Assembly (NCBI RefSeq): GCF_963676685.1
Contig: NC_092352.1
Span: forward strand, 29,159,117-29,223,116
Source of the DNA: Mytilus edulis
Taxonomy: Eukaryota; Mollusca; Bivalvia; Mytilida; Mytilidae
Length of the DNA stretch: 64,000 nucleotides
Direction: 5' to 3'
The notes under the pieces are model-generated. The model made no database searches. It had not been told where the DNA came from and saw nothing but the letters and a program-made list of their open reading frames with translations. Positions 11,462 through 21,720 of this stretch are shown here, piece after piece. The position numbers and the translations under genes were made by a program. Within the stretch, counting starts at the first letter, position 1. The number at the start of each line of letters is the position of its first letter.

Positions 11462-12560
11462 TTAAATTATTTCATATTTGTCTACACCCAACTCTTGGTT
11501 TAATAGCTTTCTTGTGAGCAGTAACCCTCTATCAAGAAAATCATGATAGGAAATGCAAGCACGGGAATATCGTATCAATTGGGAGATATATACCCCGTAT
11601 GCAGGTGCTGCTTGAATGTTGCTACTTAGAAATTGAAAGTTCACAATTGGAAAGCTAAAATCATCTCTTTTGTCGTAAAGTTTTGTTTTCAACCGACCCT
11701 CATTGTCAATTTCTAGATGTAAGTCAAGATATGAAGCCGACTTAACTGTATCTGTAGTATCCTTTATCTCCAATTCGATGGGATAGATGCGTTCCACATA
11801 GTCACCAAATTTTGAAATGTTAAGTGAAAGAACGTCATCTATATAGCGGAAAGTAGAGTTAAAGGATATTGCTAACTTCTTATCTTTCTTCCTATGAAGT
11901 CAGCCTCATAATAATAAAGAAACAAGTCGGCAGGTAGAGGGGCACAGTTTGTTCCCATTGGGATGCCGACAGTCTGTTGAAAAACACGTCCTCCGAACGT
12001 TACAAATATGTTGTCAATCAAGAAATCAAGCATCTTGATAATATCGGTTTCAGAGAATTTTTTGTTTGAATCAGAGTGATTCTTTACAAAGTATGATTTA
12101 TCCCTTCCTAAGACAAGATACTTGTATCTACGTTGGCCATTCTTTTTTATGAAGCAAAGTAATACCAACTCTTTCAATTTGTCTTTTAGTTTGGAATGTG
12201 GAATACTTGTGTAAAGAGTAGAAAAGTCAAATGTTTTAATACTGTTACAAGATGAAAGAGAGCTAGATTGTATGTACTCTAAAAGATCTATGGGTTTAAA
12301 AGTATGTAGCCGTTCAAAATTTTGTTAGGACAATATATTTCCTTCCCCATCTAGAAGGTCATTCACAGTCCATAACATAGTGTGTGCCACACTTCTATAA
12401 TCAACACAGATAATGTGATTTTTTATGTTCTTATTATTCCATATAGATGATAAGATGTCTTCCTCAAAATAACAAGGATGTCGGAGTTTGACAAATTTTT
12501 TCAGGCATAAAAAACTTTTTTTTCCAAAAATCAGACTCTAAAATAACACACAATGGAATC
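11462..12560 (-). pseudogene. Degenerate Penelope-like reverse transcriptase
   Basis: Read on the minus strand from about 12350 downwards: FDFSTLYTSIPH (motif A), then GRVFQQTVGIPMGTNCAP with ADLFLYYYEADF (motif B), then FRYIDDVLSL (the YIDD catalytic motif, near 11840), then a shared region with ELEIKDTTDT, YLDLHLEID, LYDKRDDF and GVYISQLIRYSRACISYH. The frame shifts between the ADLFLYYYEADF block (ending near 11880) and the YIDD block, and upstream of 12177, so it is inactive. F-D-x-S-x-L-Y-T-x-I-P and the order of motifs resemble Penelope-like elements more than LINE enzymes (which usually have an AFDT/AFDR motif). The GIY-YIG endonuclease typical of many such elements is not visible. Confidence 0.75.
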
Positions 12561-12654
12561 AATTGTTAGAATCGACTTGAACGCTACTGTGTTCAAAAAT
12601 AACAAGCTTTAAAAAAGACTGATATAAATTGATAGTGTATAAACAACAGAACTT

Positions 12655-12726
12655 AAATATTTATGAGTTTGACTGTCCCTTTGGTATCTTTCGTCCCTTT
12701 TTTAAAAAGTTTAAAAAAAAAAAAAA
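12655..12726 (+). mobile_element. 3' end fragment of the same retroelement family, with A-rich tail
   Basis: TTATGAGTTTGACTGTCCCT and TTGGTATCTTTCGTCCCTTT also occur at 62740-62780 in the plus-strand 3' fragment. Here they end in a run of As (about 12713-12726). It lies head-to-head with the minus-strand fragment at 11462-12560. Confidence 0.6.
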
Positions 12727-13520
12727 TAGATATGGCGTGAATTTAATCTCTGTAGATTTTTCCTTCAGTTAACATTGGCATGTTTTTTCTTTCAAAAACT
12801 GTAACATAATAACAAGGATTTTATAAGACTTTCAAAATTGGCTTGTTAAATTGTATGTAATAGACATATAAAAAGAAAAAGAAATTGTTAATTTATGGAT
12901 AAAACTAGAGGATTCCGAACATCTGACAAAAAGTCAAAAATAAGAGTAGCGAACATTCTTAAATCCCCATTTCCATTACCAATTTCTATTCTCAATTTTT
13001 ATTACGTGCTCAACCTACAAAGACTTGTATTTACGTATGTTTGCATGAATATCAATATTTTTTTTGTGAAATGCCCCGGTAAGATTAAACTTTGTTTGAT
13101 TTTGTGATTATTATTAGTAGATACTATTCATATTAACTGTTGATGGTGAACATAATAAAGAATACAAATACTTGCATCAAAATGTTTTCCTATATACACT
13201 ATAAAGTTTTTATCGAAACCTTTAATCCATTAAATAAAGACGTGTTAATGAAGAATTGATCACAATGATAATCAACATATGGTCTTTATATTCAGGTTAC
13301 TTAGCAAAGACACTGAACAATTAAAGATAGATTTAAGTGTAAATAGTTCATGTATATAATTTCTTCAATGTTAATTTCAGCCTTTTTTATTCTTATTTTT
13401 GTCTTTTTTTATATCAGGGGAAAAAAGACGTCCTTTATTAAATTATTTGAATGAAATGAAAGATGGGTTTCCGCGTGTTTACTTCCACCCAAAAAAGTAG
13501 GTTTCCGCGATAATTACATT
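12727..13520. other. AT-rich non-coding stretch
   Basis: No gene or recognised repeat. A 70-residue open frame at 12895-13107 has no recognisable domain. Confidence 0.35.
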
Positions 13521-13860
13521 GATGCAACACCCGATGCAACCCGTGTCATCCTCTTCAATAGATCTTATGTTAGTGGAGTTACGTTGTTCAATAGACCATA
13601 TGGTATACCATGTTAACACATGTTATGGGGTTATTCTATGGAAATAGAGTAACACCGTATTATAACCATGCTAGTATACGGTATGGAGTTATCCTATTCA
13701 AGTAAGATTACACAGTAATGATACAAATTTAACATATAGTATGGAGTTATACTATTCAATAAGGGTAACACAGAAATTATACAATGTTAGCACATAGGAT
13801 AAACTGAGTATGGGGTTATCTTATTCAAGTAAAAAACACAGATATTTTGGTATGACATAG
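13521..13860 (+). repeat. Dispersed repeat M9 with internal 57-70-bp units
   Basis: The motif TATGG(A/G)GTTATNCTAT recurs at about 13623, 13683, 13740 and 13810. The start (GATGCAACACCCGATGCAAC, ATAGATCTTATGTTAGTGG) is matched in inverse orientation at 43141-43425. Confidence 0.65.
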
Positions 13861-14526
13861 AGGCTGAACATTGGCCAATCATTGTAGTTCTTGTATAATC
13901 ATACAAAAAAAACAATACCCCAAAACTTTCAAGCCACATGCAAACAGAGAGTGTAGAGGTCATTGTTACCGCATTAATTGACCAAACTTTTGCATCTTGT
14001 CATGATACGACTAACGCTGCATCATGTAAAATAAAGATTCAAGTAAGTTGAGAATTAAATGCATACTTTAATTTGTAAACAATTATACATATTACCTACT
14101 ACGAAGTTTTTTTCCAATAATTCCTATTCCTCGACCCGTCCCTTTTTGATTTGACTTAAAGCACGTTTTATTGTAGAATATTAAACGAGCCTGTCTTTAG
14201 TTTAAACTGGAACACATTTTATTGCACTAACCAGCTAACACTGATCATGATTAACTTGACTGTAACGTTAACCAAAACCCACCCGCAGATCGATGAATCT
14301 AATTGAACGTGTCATGAAAAATTGAGTTATATTTGCTAAACATAAATATTTGTCAAACGTTTATATTGATTAACGACGTCGTTTTTAACTGCAAAACGCG
14401 CAACCTCTCGGTCAGCCCATAGCTGAGGCCGATACATGTAGCAAAATGTACAGTGGCAGTGGTACTGTCCGGAATTGTTTCATACGTTTGGACCGGAAGT
14501 TGTGAAATTTATTTTCCGTTTAGTCA
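13861..14526. other. Non-coding, nothing recognised
   Basis: No supported gene. Its right end holds two CCGGAA-type (ETS-like) sites near 14470 and 14500, next to the GAAA-rich element. Confidence 0.3.
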
Positions 14527-14527
14527 A

Positions 14528-14548
14528 TTTCACTTTCACTTTCACTTT
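14528..14548 (-). promoter_or_regulatory. Triple GAAA element resembling an IRF binding site
   Basis: The plus strand reads (TTTCAC)3TTT, so the minus strand carries GAAAGTGAAAGTGAAA, a match to the IRF element pattern (GAAANN repeated). CCGGAA-type sites lie within 60 bases. No coding gene could be tied to it, so a regulatory role is inference from the motif. Confidence 0.3.
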
Positions 14549-15094
14549 GACTGGTAAATTCTGGCCTAGAAAGTGGGACAATTTATAATAGGAGACAGAA
14601 ACTTTCTTTCATCAGGTTGATTAATAGAGAAATGTTATATCTATCTACTCCAAAATATTAGAATGAAATACATATGTCTTACTGCAAGTGCAAAAACTTC
14701 CCCCTTAAAAGTTGAAGGCAAAACAACATGAAAAAATACATTTGTTTATCAGGGATAATATGAGAATGGTGCTACATTAAATGCAAGCTTACCAAGACAT
14801 ATTAGTTTATTTATTGATAACACCACACTCAGAGATCCAGAAGCCCACATTATATTGCAGAACGTTTATCTGTTTATTGCACAAAACTTGCAGAATTATG
14901 TTGCATGAATCACTGCCACTATAAAACTTAATTTTAATATAATAAGGGTTCAGCTGGTATAGAATAACTAACTGTAGACCATGCAACTAGTCCTATAATG
15001 CAAGGCTGTGGTTATGTAACAGTGGTTTGATTCTGCCAGTGTACTTTATTTGGAGGATTTATGGTGTATTTGAATCCTGCACAGTTGATTGATT

Positions 15095-15184
15095 ACCGGA
15101 AGTTAAACTCGGGGGCTTGATATGGATTTCGAGGGCTGATATCGATATCGTCCCCGAGGGCTGATAACCAACCTTGACTTCCGG
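15095..15184. repeat. Foldback element ending in CCGGAAGTT / GACTTCCGG
   Basis: The block opens with CCGGAAGTTAAACTCGGGGG and closes with inverse-related CTTGACTTCCGG. CGAGGGCTGATA occurs twice in the interior and the centre is the palindrome GATATCGATATC. Such a compact palindrome is typical of small non-autonomous elements. Confidence 0.55.
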
Positions 15185-16045
15185 CTATTATTGGCCATGC
15201 AAAAACGTACATATCAGTACAAAATATGTGATAATAAACAGTTATACCCGGAATGAATGCTCAGTGGAATGAAAGTACATAATATAATGGGCTGCTTTTG
15301 CTTTGTAAACAACACCGTGATAAAATTCTCAATATATCTATACTTAGCACAGACTCAGAGATGTACATAATAATGGCTGTTACAACATACCTCCCACGTA
15401 AATCCACATGTATTGTAACCTACTTTGCAAACTCTTTGCCGATTTTATTGTTTTAAAAATGGCAATTAAAAAAGACAAAAGAACTTTTATTCTTTTTCAG
15501 ATGCATAATAAAAAAATTAATGCCCAAGAGTTCAGAGAAATCAACAATATCAAAATTAAATTAAATTCACGAAAGTCTATTAATATTTTTGGCGAATTCA
15601 AGTCATTTCAAAACATGACGTCATACAAATGAAAACGCTAGAGTTAAAGGTGTTCCGTTACGTGAACAATAGAAATTTGTATGATAAATGGATTTCTGAT
15701 GTATTTATATGTTTTATTTTCTATTTTAATGCATTATACTAATATTTACAGATTTCAGCAAGTCAACATGGCGGCTCTTTGGTTACGAAATGTCAATTTT
15801 GAATTTGACAGCTAGTACTGTCGCTTACAAGAAACACATGTAAATTAAATATGGCAAATGTTGGGATTGAGAAGTAAAAGAATTAAACAGGTTTTATTCG
15901 AGCAGTTATTCACGAAACAATCCATGCAAGCTACAGATTTATTAGAATGTTTGAGCTTGATCTAACAAGGAATAAAAAAGAACAACCAAACACACAAAAT
16001 ACCAACCCTCACTTCAATTTTTTAATGACCGTATTTATCCTATTA
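15185..16045. other. Non-coding, nothing recognised
   Basis: A 74-residue open frame at 15408-15632 is Lys/Ile-rich and unrecognised. A short ATGGCGGCTCTTTGG start at about 15769 stops after 15 codons. Confidence 0.35.
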
Positions 16046-16210
16046 GAATCGAAATAATTTATGGCAGCCATAGATTGTTGGAAATTTACAAATGGCCTGA
16101 AATTCATAAATTTAATTCCTCGCTAACGCTCAGGATAAAATTTGAATATCTCAGCCCAGGCCATGTGTAAATTTCCAACAATCTTTGGCTTCCATGAACT
16201 ATTTCTTAAC
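16046..16210. repeat. Foldback element, about 165 bp, centre CGCTAACGC
   Basis: The left half (GATTGTTGGAAATTTACA, GGCCTG) and the right half (CAGGCC, TGTAAATTTCCAACAATC) are inverses over more than 50 bases. The centre is CTCGCTAACGCTCAGG. The whole unit is a near-palindrome and could fold as one hairpin. It shares its centre motif with the foldback at 58440-58620. Confidence 0.65.
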
Positions 16211-18140
16211 TAATACCACAACAAACTACGATAACATAGGAATCATGATACATGTTGGTCTGTCTGTTTTGAGATCGTCTTGCAAGGTTTTTCCTCTTAT
16301 ACCTTGAAATGATGAGAGGACACAAAGTTCTACCCGTGTCCGGCTGTATGTCTACATTCTTTTGCACATCCGTACTTCCCAAAGTTTACAAATGGATCAT
16401 AACTATGCTGTGTAACAAAAGTATTTTGTGGTAATAAGCTGAAAAAATGGAAATAAATGCTGAATTTTTGCTTCCTTTCTCAAACATAAGTTAGTCTCAA
16501 ACAAATGTAATAAAACTTATACACAATACTGATCTGACACCGCAAATCAACATGCACATTTGGGTAGGGTCAATTTTACTCTTCTTCAGTTATGTCCCTT
16601 TATAACTTTATATGATATGCATAGGGTGCATCATCTATGTCCCATTGACACATTCCCCATTTATTTGAGTCATAATTTATAAAGGGGAGATAATTGAAGA
16701 CTTATTGTAGTATCTTTTAAGCAAAACTCCCAATGTGAATGGTTTTAATGAAACTTGATACATTGCATGTAAAACAAATAGAACATATATTGAAATTTGT
16801 TTATTTATTGTAGAATGAAAAGAATCTGCTTTACTAAAAATCCACCAAAGATTAGATAGTTTTTGCCCGAAACAGACCACACACTAGACTGGAAGATTCA
16901 ACATCCAGCAAAAAGAGGAAAGTGGCATTGATTCAGTTTCAATGCACACTCTTACTTTTCCCTTACAAGGTGATATGAGATGTTAATGATACTTTTAAGC
17001 AAAAATTGAATATAAGTAGGTTTGAGACAGGTCACAGGTATATTGTTGCTTCAATATTTTTTGTTTTTACTGAATCACCAGTAAGTTAACATGGGAAACT
17101 AATCTTTTACATTTTCAAAACATACTCAGATACTTGTATACAGGTGCTGATGTACTAAGGCAATTTCAATCTATAGAATTACTGGTCCATATGTACCATA
17201 TTTACAGTTTTTTGCATGATTTGAATGTGAATAGCTATATCAATAATTGTATTATTTTCTGCTGACATAAGAGGAAGATGTTTAGATGATTAAGGATATT
17301 AACTTATTATGGAAGACATTTTTATATTGTACTGATTAAAAGGGTTAATAGTTCAATAATATTATGACAGTATACAGATTCCCAATTTACCTTTTAACTT
17401 AATGTGCATGACCTCCAGCATTTTGTCAAGCCTATTCTATTAGTTTTACATGCATCTTCATGTCAAGAGTTATTATTTGGAGAAGGACAAGCAGAACAGT
17501 TTATTCAATGAAATTAATTTAAAAAAAATGAATAATGTGTTACTATTTAGTTAGTAACTAGAGTTTAGTATTACAATATTATTTTGAAAAAAAAAATTGT
17601 CCTTCACATGGAATAACTAATAATGGTCTAGACAAAATAATATTCTTGACAGTGTTTTGTAGAGCAAGTTTAATGTAGGGTTTTCTACATACCCTAGTTA
17701 ACTTACAGGATAACTAAAATCTCCATTTTAACTTTCTTTTTATAGGGATATATGTACCAAAAACAGTTGGTCTATGTGCTCAAAGAAAAGACAACAATTG
17801 TGATCAAGCTTTTTTTTTAGTCCTATTTCTGATGTTGAGAAGAAAGGTATACTTTTCTCTTGTATGACTAACGTAATGTTTATTGCTACTTTGACAAACT
17901 TTCAATCATGCTTATTGTGAAGCGCATAAATTTCTTACTTAAGAGAACAATTAATGATATGATCTGTAGCAAAACTTTAAAGGATAACATAGTCTTTATA
18001 ATTATGGGTGAGACTTTTCCAGTTTTATAGAATAGTAGAAAAAGTCTGTTTACCATATTATGTAGTTGACAACATCATATCACCATTTATTTTATATAAT
18101 AATCTTAAAGGGAGGAATGATTCTATATAAAAAAAAAAGA
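16211..18140. other. AT-rich non-coding stretch
   Basis: No supported gene. An acceptor-like TTTTTATAG at 17746 is followed by a short open stretch (YVPKTVGLCAQRKDNNCDQA) but no donor or homology was recognised, so it is not called. Confidence 0.3.
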
Positions 18141-18245
18141 TGTGGTTTGGTTATCAATGAGACAACTCTCAATCCACAACCAAATGTACCGTAGTCAACA
18201 ATTTCTAAAAGTATTGCAATATTGACCTCATATAAATGCAAATCC
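18141..18245 (-). repeat. Dispersed repeat family M1, minus fragment
   Basis: GATGTGGTTTGGTTATCAAT and GAGACAACTCTCAATCCA are the reverse complement of the M1 3' end. Confidence 0.6.
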
Positions 18246-19189
18246 TCTGAGAAAAACTTATTTTTAAGGATTTGGTATTGTAAGGAATTTAATGTGATTC
18301 TTTAAAATCAGTATTTGTTTTTATTGATATATATGTTCAAAATGTTTAGGAAGGAGTGCAATGTGTATATTATATTAATGTGAAATTTAGCGTATATTTT
18401 GTTGTTGTAAGAAATCTCATATTATGAGATTTGTCTTGTATAAGCCCCAAAACACTTAGGCCAATGACATTTTGCACAGTTGCTGTGCCTATTATATTTT
18501 TTTGACATTTGTCTCATTATTTTTTTGGTAAACTAAATCTTACAAAATGTAAAAGCTCAATTAATTAACCCTGTCTATCCCACTGTCTGTTTTTCTCTAT
18601 AAGAGTACATTGTTTTTTCCGGCTTTCTCCTCCTACAGTTTTTGAGATACAGCTTAGTAGGATATAGTAGGATGTTTCTTCACATAATAAGAGTATGGAT
18701 GTCCACAGGATTTTATTTGTTTTCAAGGCTCTATAAGCACACACAAAAATCAAAGGATCAGGGCTTGATTGCACTTTTTCTTAACTATTTACAGTATTAA
18801 AGCCTTCAACACAGAGCCAAAAAAAAATCACTGCAAGTATAAGATAGCCCTAAGCATTGGTTTGAGCAGAATTTTTAGCCAAAAAATTCAAATAGACTTT
18901 ATATAAACATGTACCACCACCAAATTGGGCCAGAAAAAAAAACCATACTTGAAAGTAGAAAGTATTTAAAACAGAATAGGCATAACTAAGGTGTAAATAT
19001 CAAAATATATAGAATATAGTTTGGTAATTGAGTTTTATTTGAAAGGTGTATATAGTACTGGCGATCCTTGTAGAACACATTGAAATGTATAAATGAATTC
19101 TAAAATTAAAACCACATATTGCATGTTTCTGAAAAGGGTCTGGTTTGGTGTATCTAAAGTTTGGGTAGCCAGCACAGTCTGATGTGTAA

Positions 19190-19262
19190 ATGACCTTCTG
19201 CCGTTGTCTGTTGTCTGTTCTATATTCGGGTTGTTGTCTCTTTGACACATTCTCAATTTTCT
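19190..19262 (+). repeat. Dispersed repeat M3 (GGGTTGTTGTCTCTTTGACA type)
   Basis: GACCTTCTGCCGTTGTCTG, TCGGGTTGTTGTCTC and TTTGACACATTCTCAA recur at 42302-42385 (plus) and 43790-43865 (minus). The M3 copy at 42302 is followed directly by M1, so the two may be parts of one larger element. Confidence 0.6.
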
Positions 19263-19264
19263 CA

Positions 19265-19350
19265 TCATTATCTCCTAAACTATATGAGATATCTTATAAA
19301 CTGTATAAGATATCTTTTTAACTATACAAGATATCTTGTATGGCATGTGA
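19265..19350. repeat. Short AGATATCT tandem repeat
   Basis: Four units of TATAAGATATCTT type with variable tails; the same palindromic core forms the longer array at 31380-31770. Confidence 0.55.
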
Positions 19351-19786
19351 TACAGATTTCGTCATGTTTTGTACGCTTTATCATATATTTAAACAGGAGA
19401 GTAAATATCAACTGCTTTCTGACCCCTAGCACCTGAGATTTACTTCTGTTTTGAAAGCGTTCAAGAGAAATGCTTAATTATTTATTGGAAGCACCTGTGT
19501 TACCTTACAGTTTGAGTCATTGTTGTTCATAGAATTATTTTGTTTATTTTTATTTTTTGTGTGTTTTGTATGGTATTTCATTGAGATCTTTTTTATAGTT
19601 GCATTTCGTGTGCCAGAAAGTTGAGCAATACAGATTAAACAGCAGGCTATTTATCAAATATATAAAACTACTGTTTTTAATATTACATATATGATACAAA
19701 TATATAACTATATGTTTATTGTTTCAGGATGTAATGAAGTAACAATAGTGAAGGTTTTAGCAAGCAGGTACTGAAAGAACTTCAAA

Positions 19787-19873
19787 ATGTTAATCCTACA
19801 GCTGTCTGGTGATGTTGAAAGAAATCCAGTACCTACAATGGTATCGATCACCCCAAAAAAATGCTATGTTTGA
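19787..19873 (+). pseudogene. Relic of a 2A-like peptide leader
   Basis: A 28-codon frame begins MLILQLSGDVERNPVPT and stops at TGA. The hydrophobic run followed by GDVExNP-x-P is the signature of 2A-like ribosome-skipping peptides, which in molluscs, amphioxus and sea urchins occur at the start of non-LTR retrotransposon proteins and some immune receptors. The required Gly before the final Pro is Val here, so skipping would not be expected. Acceptor TTGTTTCAG lies at 19728. It is probably the 5' remnant of a retroelement. Confidence 0.45.
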
Positions 19874-20254
19874 GACTGAAGTATATCTAGGATTAGTTGC
19901 TCTGAAAAAACAAGCACTTTAATTTAACAACTTCATCAAAATCCATTTAATTAAGGCATATTGGATAATGTTTCAATTCATCTTTAACATAATTTTCATT
20001 GAAATTTTATGTTTTATTAACCAATAGAAAACTGGTTAGTACTCTGTTCAAGTAAGGCAGACTGGACATGCTGCCATGAACAGTTTCCATGGGATAACTT
20101 ATGAAACATTTAATCAACTCAGAAATGACACAAAACTGTCTTCTCACAGTTATTGTTATAGGCCTGGTTACATGACATATTATGGTATACTGTTGTCTGT
20201 CCATCCATCGTCAACATGTCAGACATTTACTCAAAAAAGCTTAAACCAATTTGC

Positions 20255-20960
20255 CTAAAACTTTGGTGAATTGTTTATATTTATTGAGGTGAGATCCTTT
20301 ATTTTTATAAATTTTAGATTTTAAGTTTCTGAGTTATAGGGTTTTATTAATTAAAAAAAGGGAAATTTTCCAGTTTTCTGACAATCATTTAAAAAGACTT
20401 TTCACCAACTTGCAAGAAATTTTGGTGAATTGTTTATATCTTTTGACATAAACTCCCTTTCAATTTTTATAAATTTGAAATTTTTTGTGTTTCCCATTTA
20501 CAGGGTTTTAATCATTAAAAAAAGGGAATTTTCCAGTTTTCAAACAATAGCTCAAAAATACTTTCAGCAGCTCTTATTGAACTTTGGTGAATTGTTTATA
20601 TCTATTGATGTAAGGTCCCTTTAGAATTATATAAATTTTAGATTTTATAGTTCAGAGTTATGGGGTTTTATTCATTACAAAAGAGGGAATTTTCCAGTTA
20701 TTGGACAATAACTCAAAAATACTTTCAGCAATTCCACAGGCGGATCCAGGGGGGCCCTGCGGGACCCTGGGACCCCCTTTCGTGGGAAAAATTTGGTTGA
20801 TTATATAGGGAATCACTGATGCATGACTGGAGTGGGCCCCCCTTAGGTCAGTCAGCCCCCCCCCCCCCCCCCCCCCCCCCTTTTTAGGAAAAGTTCTGGA
20901 TCCGCCACTGAATTCTCATGAAACTTTGGTGAACTTTCGCTACTTGTAGCATTTTATTCT
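20255..20960 (+). repeat. Tandem repeat of about 160 bp, three to four units
   Basis: The start motif TTTGGTGAATTGTTTATAT recurs at about 20262, 20421 and 20583. Each is followed by GGGTTTTA, GGGAATTTTCCAG and CAAAAATACTTTCA blocks. A fourth unit is split by the element at 20735-20910. Related units, inverted, lie at 34685-34905. Confidence 0.7.
20735..20910. mobile_element. Small MITE (ends CASWGGCGGATCCAG) with poly-C run
   Basis: The 176-base element starts CACAGGCGGATCCAG and ends CTGGATCCGCCACTG, giving 15-base terminal inverted repeats with two mismatches. It is flanked by the direct repeat AATTC (20730-20734 and 20911-20915), the likely target duplication, and interrupts a tandem repeat unit. 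A run of about 24 Cs lies inside. There is no coding capacity. The superfamily is uncertain. Confidence 0.75.
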
Positions 20961-21084
20961 TCTGAATCCAAAATTTTAAAAAATACTGAAAAAATTCTGA
21001 AATAATTGTTTCTCTGTACTGTATGCTAATTCTATTGAAGATAATTGTTTAAATTGACTCCTGACATATATAATCTTGTACTTA

Positions 21085-21720
21085 TTATAAACCCCACAAA
21101 GTTTTTGGAGTGAATCACTCTGTCTGTCTGTCTGTCTGTTTCATATGTCTTGTAAACTTAACTCCTCTGTAATGTATGTACCAATAAGATGAAACTTTAC
21201 AGAGTCTAAATTATTTCAAGGGAGATAATTGAATTTACTTAGTTTAACATTGCAATAAGTGGCAACAGGTCTCGTAAGTGCAACTCAAATACTCACCTAG
21301 TTCCATTATTTGCATTGATTGATTTTGAAACTTAACACTGTTGCAGTACACAACCTAAGACTTGAGTATGTAGGAAATAGTCCAGATCCAATACTTTTCA
21401 AGGGAGATAATTGAACCTAATTAGTTTAATATTGCAATAAGTGGCAACAGGACCTGTAAGTGCAACTATGTTTAATTACCTTGATGGATATTGATGTAAA
21501 TTTACACAGTAGACTGACACCACCAGAGAATGTATATGAAGGAAATAATCCTGGTCTGAAATATTTTAAGGGGGAAATGGATCTTAATTGTTTAATGTTG
21601 CAATATGTTGCAACAGTGTTTAGTAAGATAAGTGGATGTTCTCCTTATCTGCTTTATCGATATTGTTGAAATTTTATATCAAGTACAGTACAAGAATGTG
21701 CATGAAGGAAAATCATATTG
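21085..21720 (+). repeat. Diverged tandem repeat of about 180 bp
   Basis: CAAGGGAGATAATTGAA occurs at 21219 and 21400, each followed by TTAGTTTAA, ATTGCAATAAGTGGCAACAG and GTAAGTGCAACT. A more diverged unit follows at 21570. The array starts after a (CTGT)n stretch. Confidence 0.65.

Noticed and set aside
17746-17815. Possible exon YVPKTVGLCAQRKDNNCDQA
   Set aside because: Acceptor-like start but no donor, no homology recognised and no neighbouring exon in phase.
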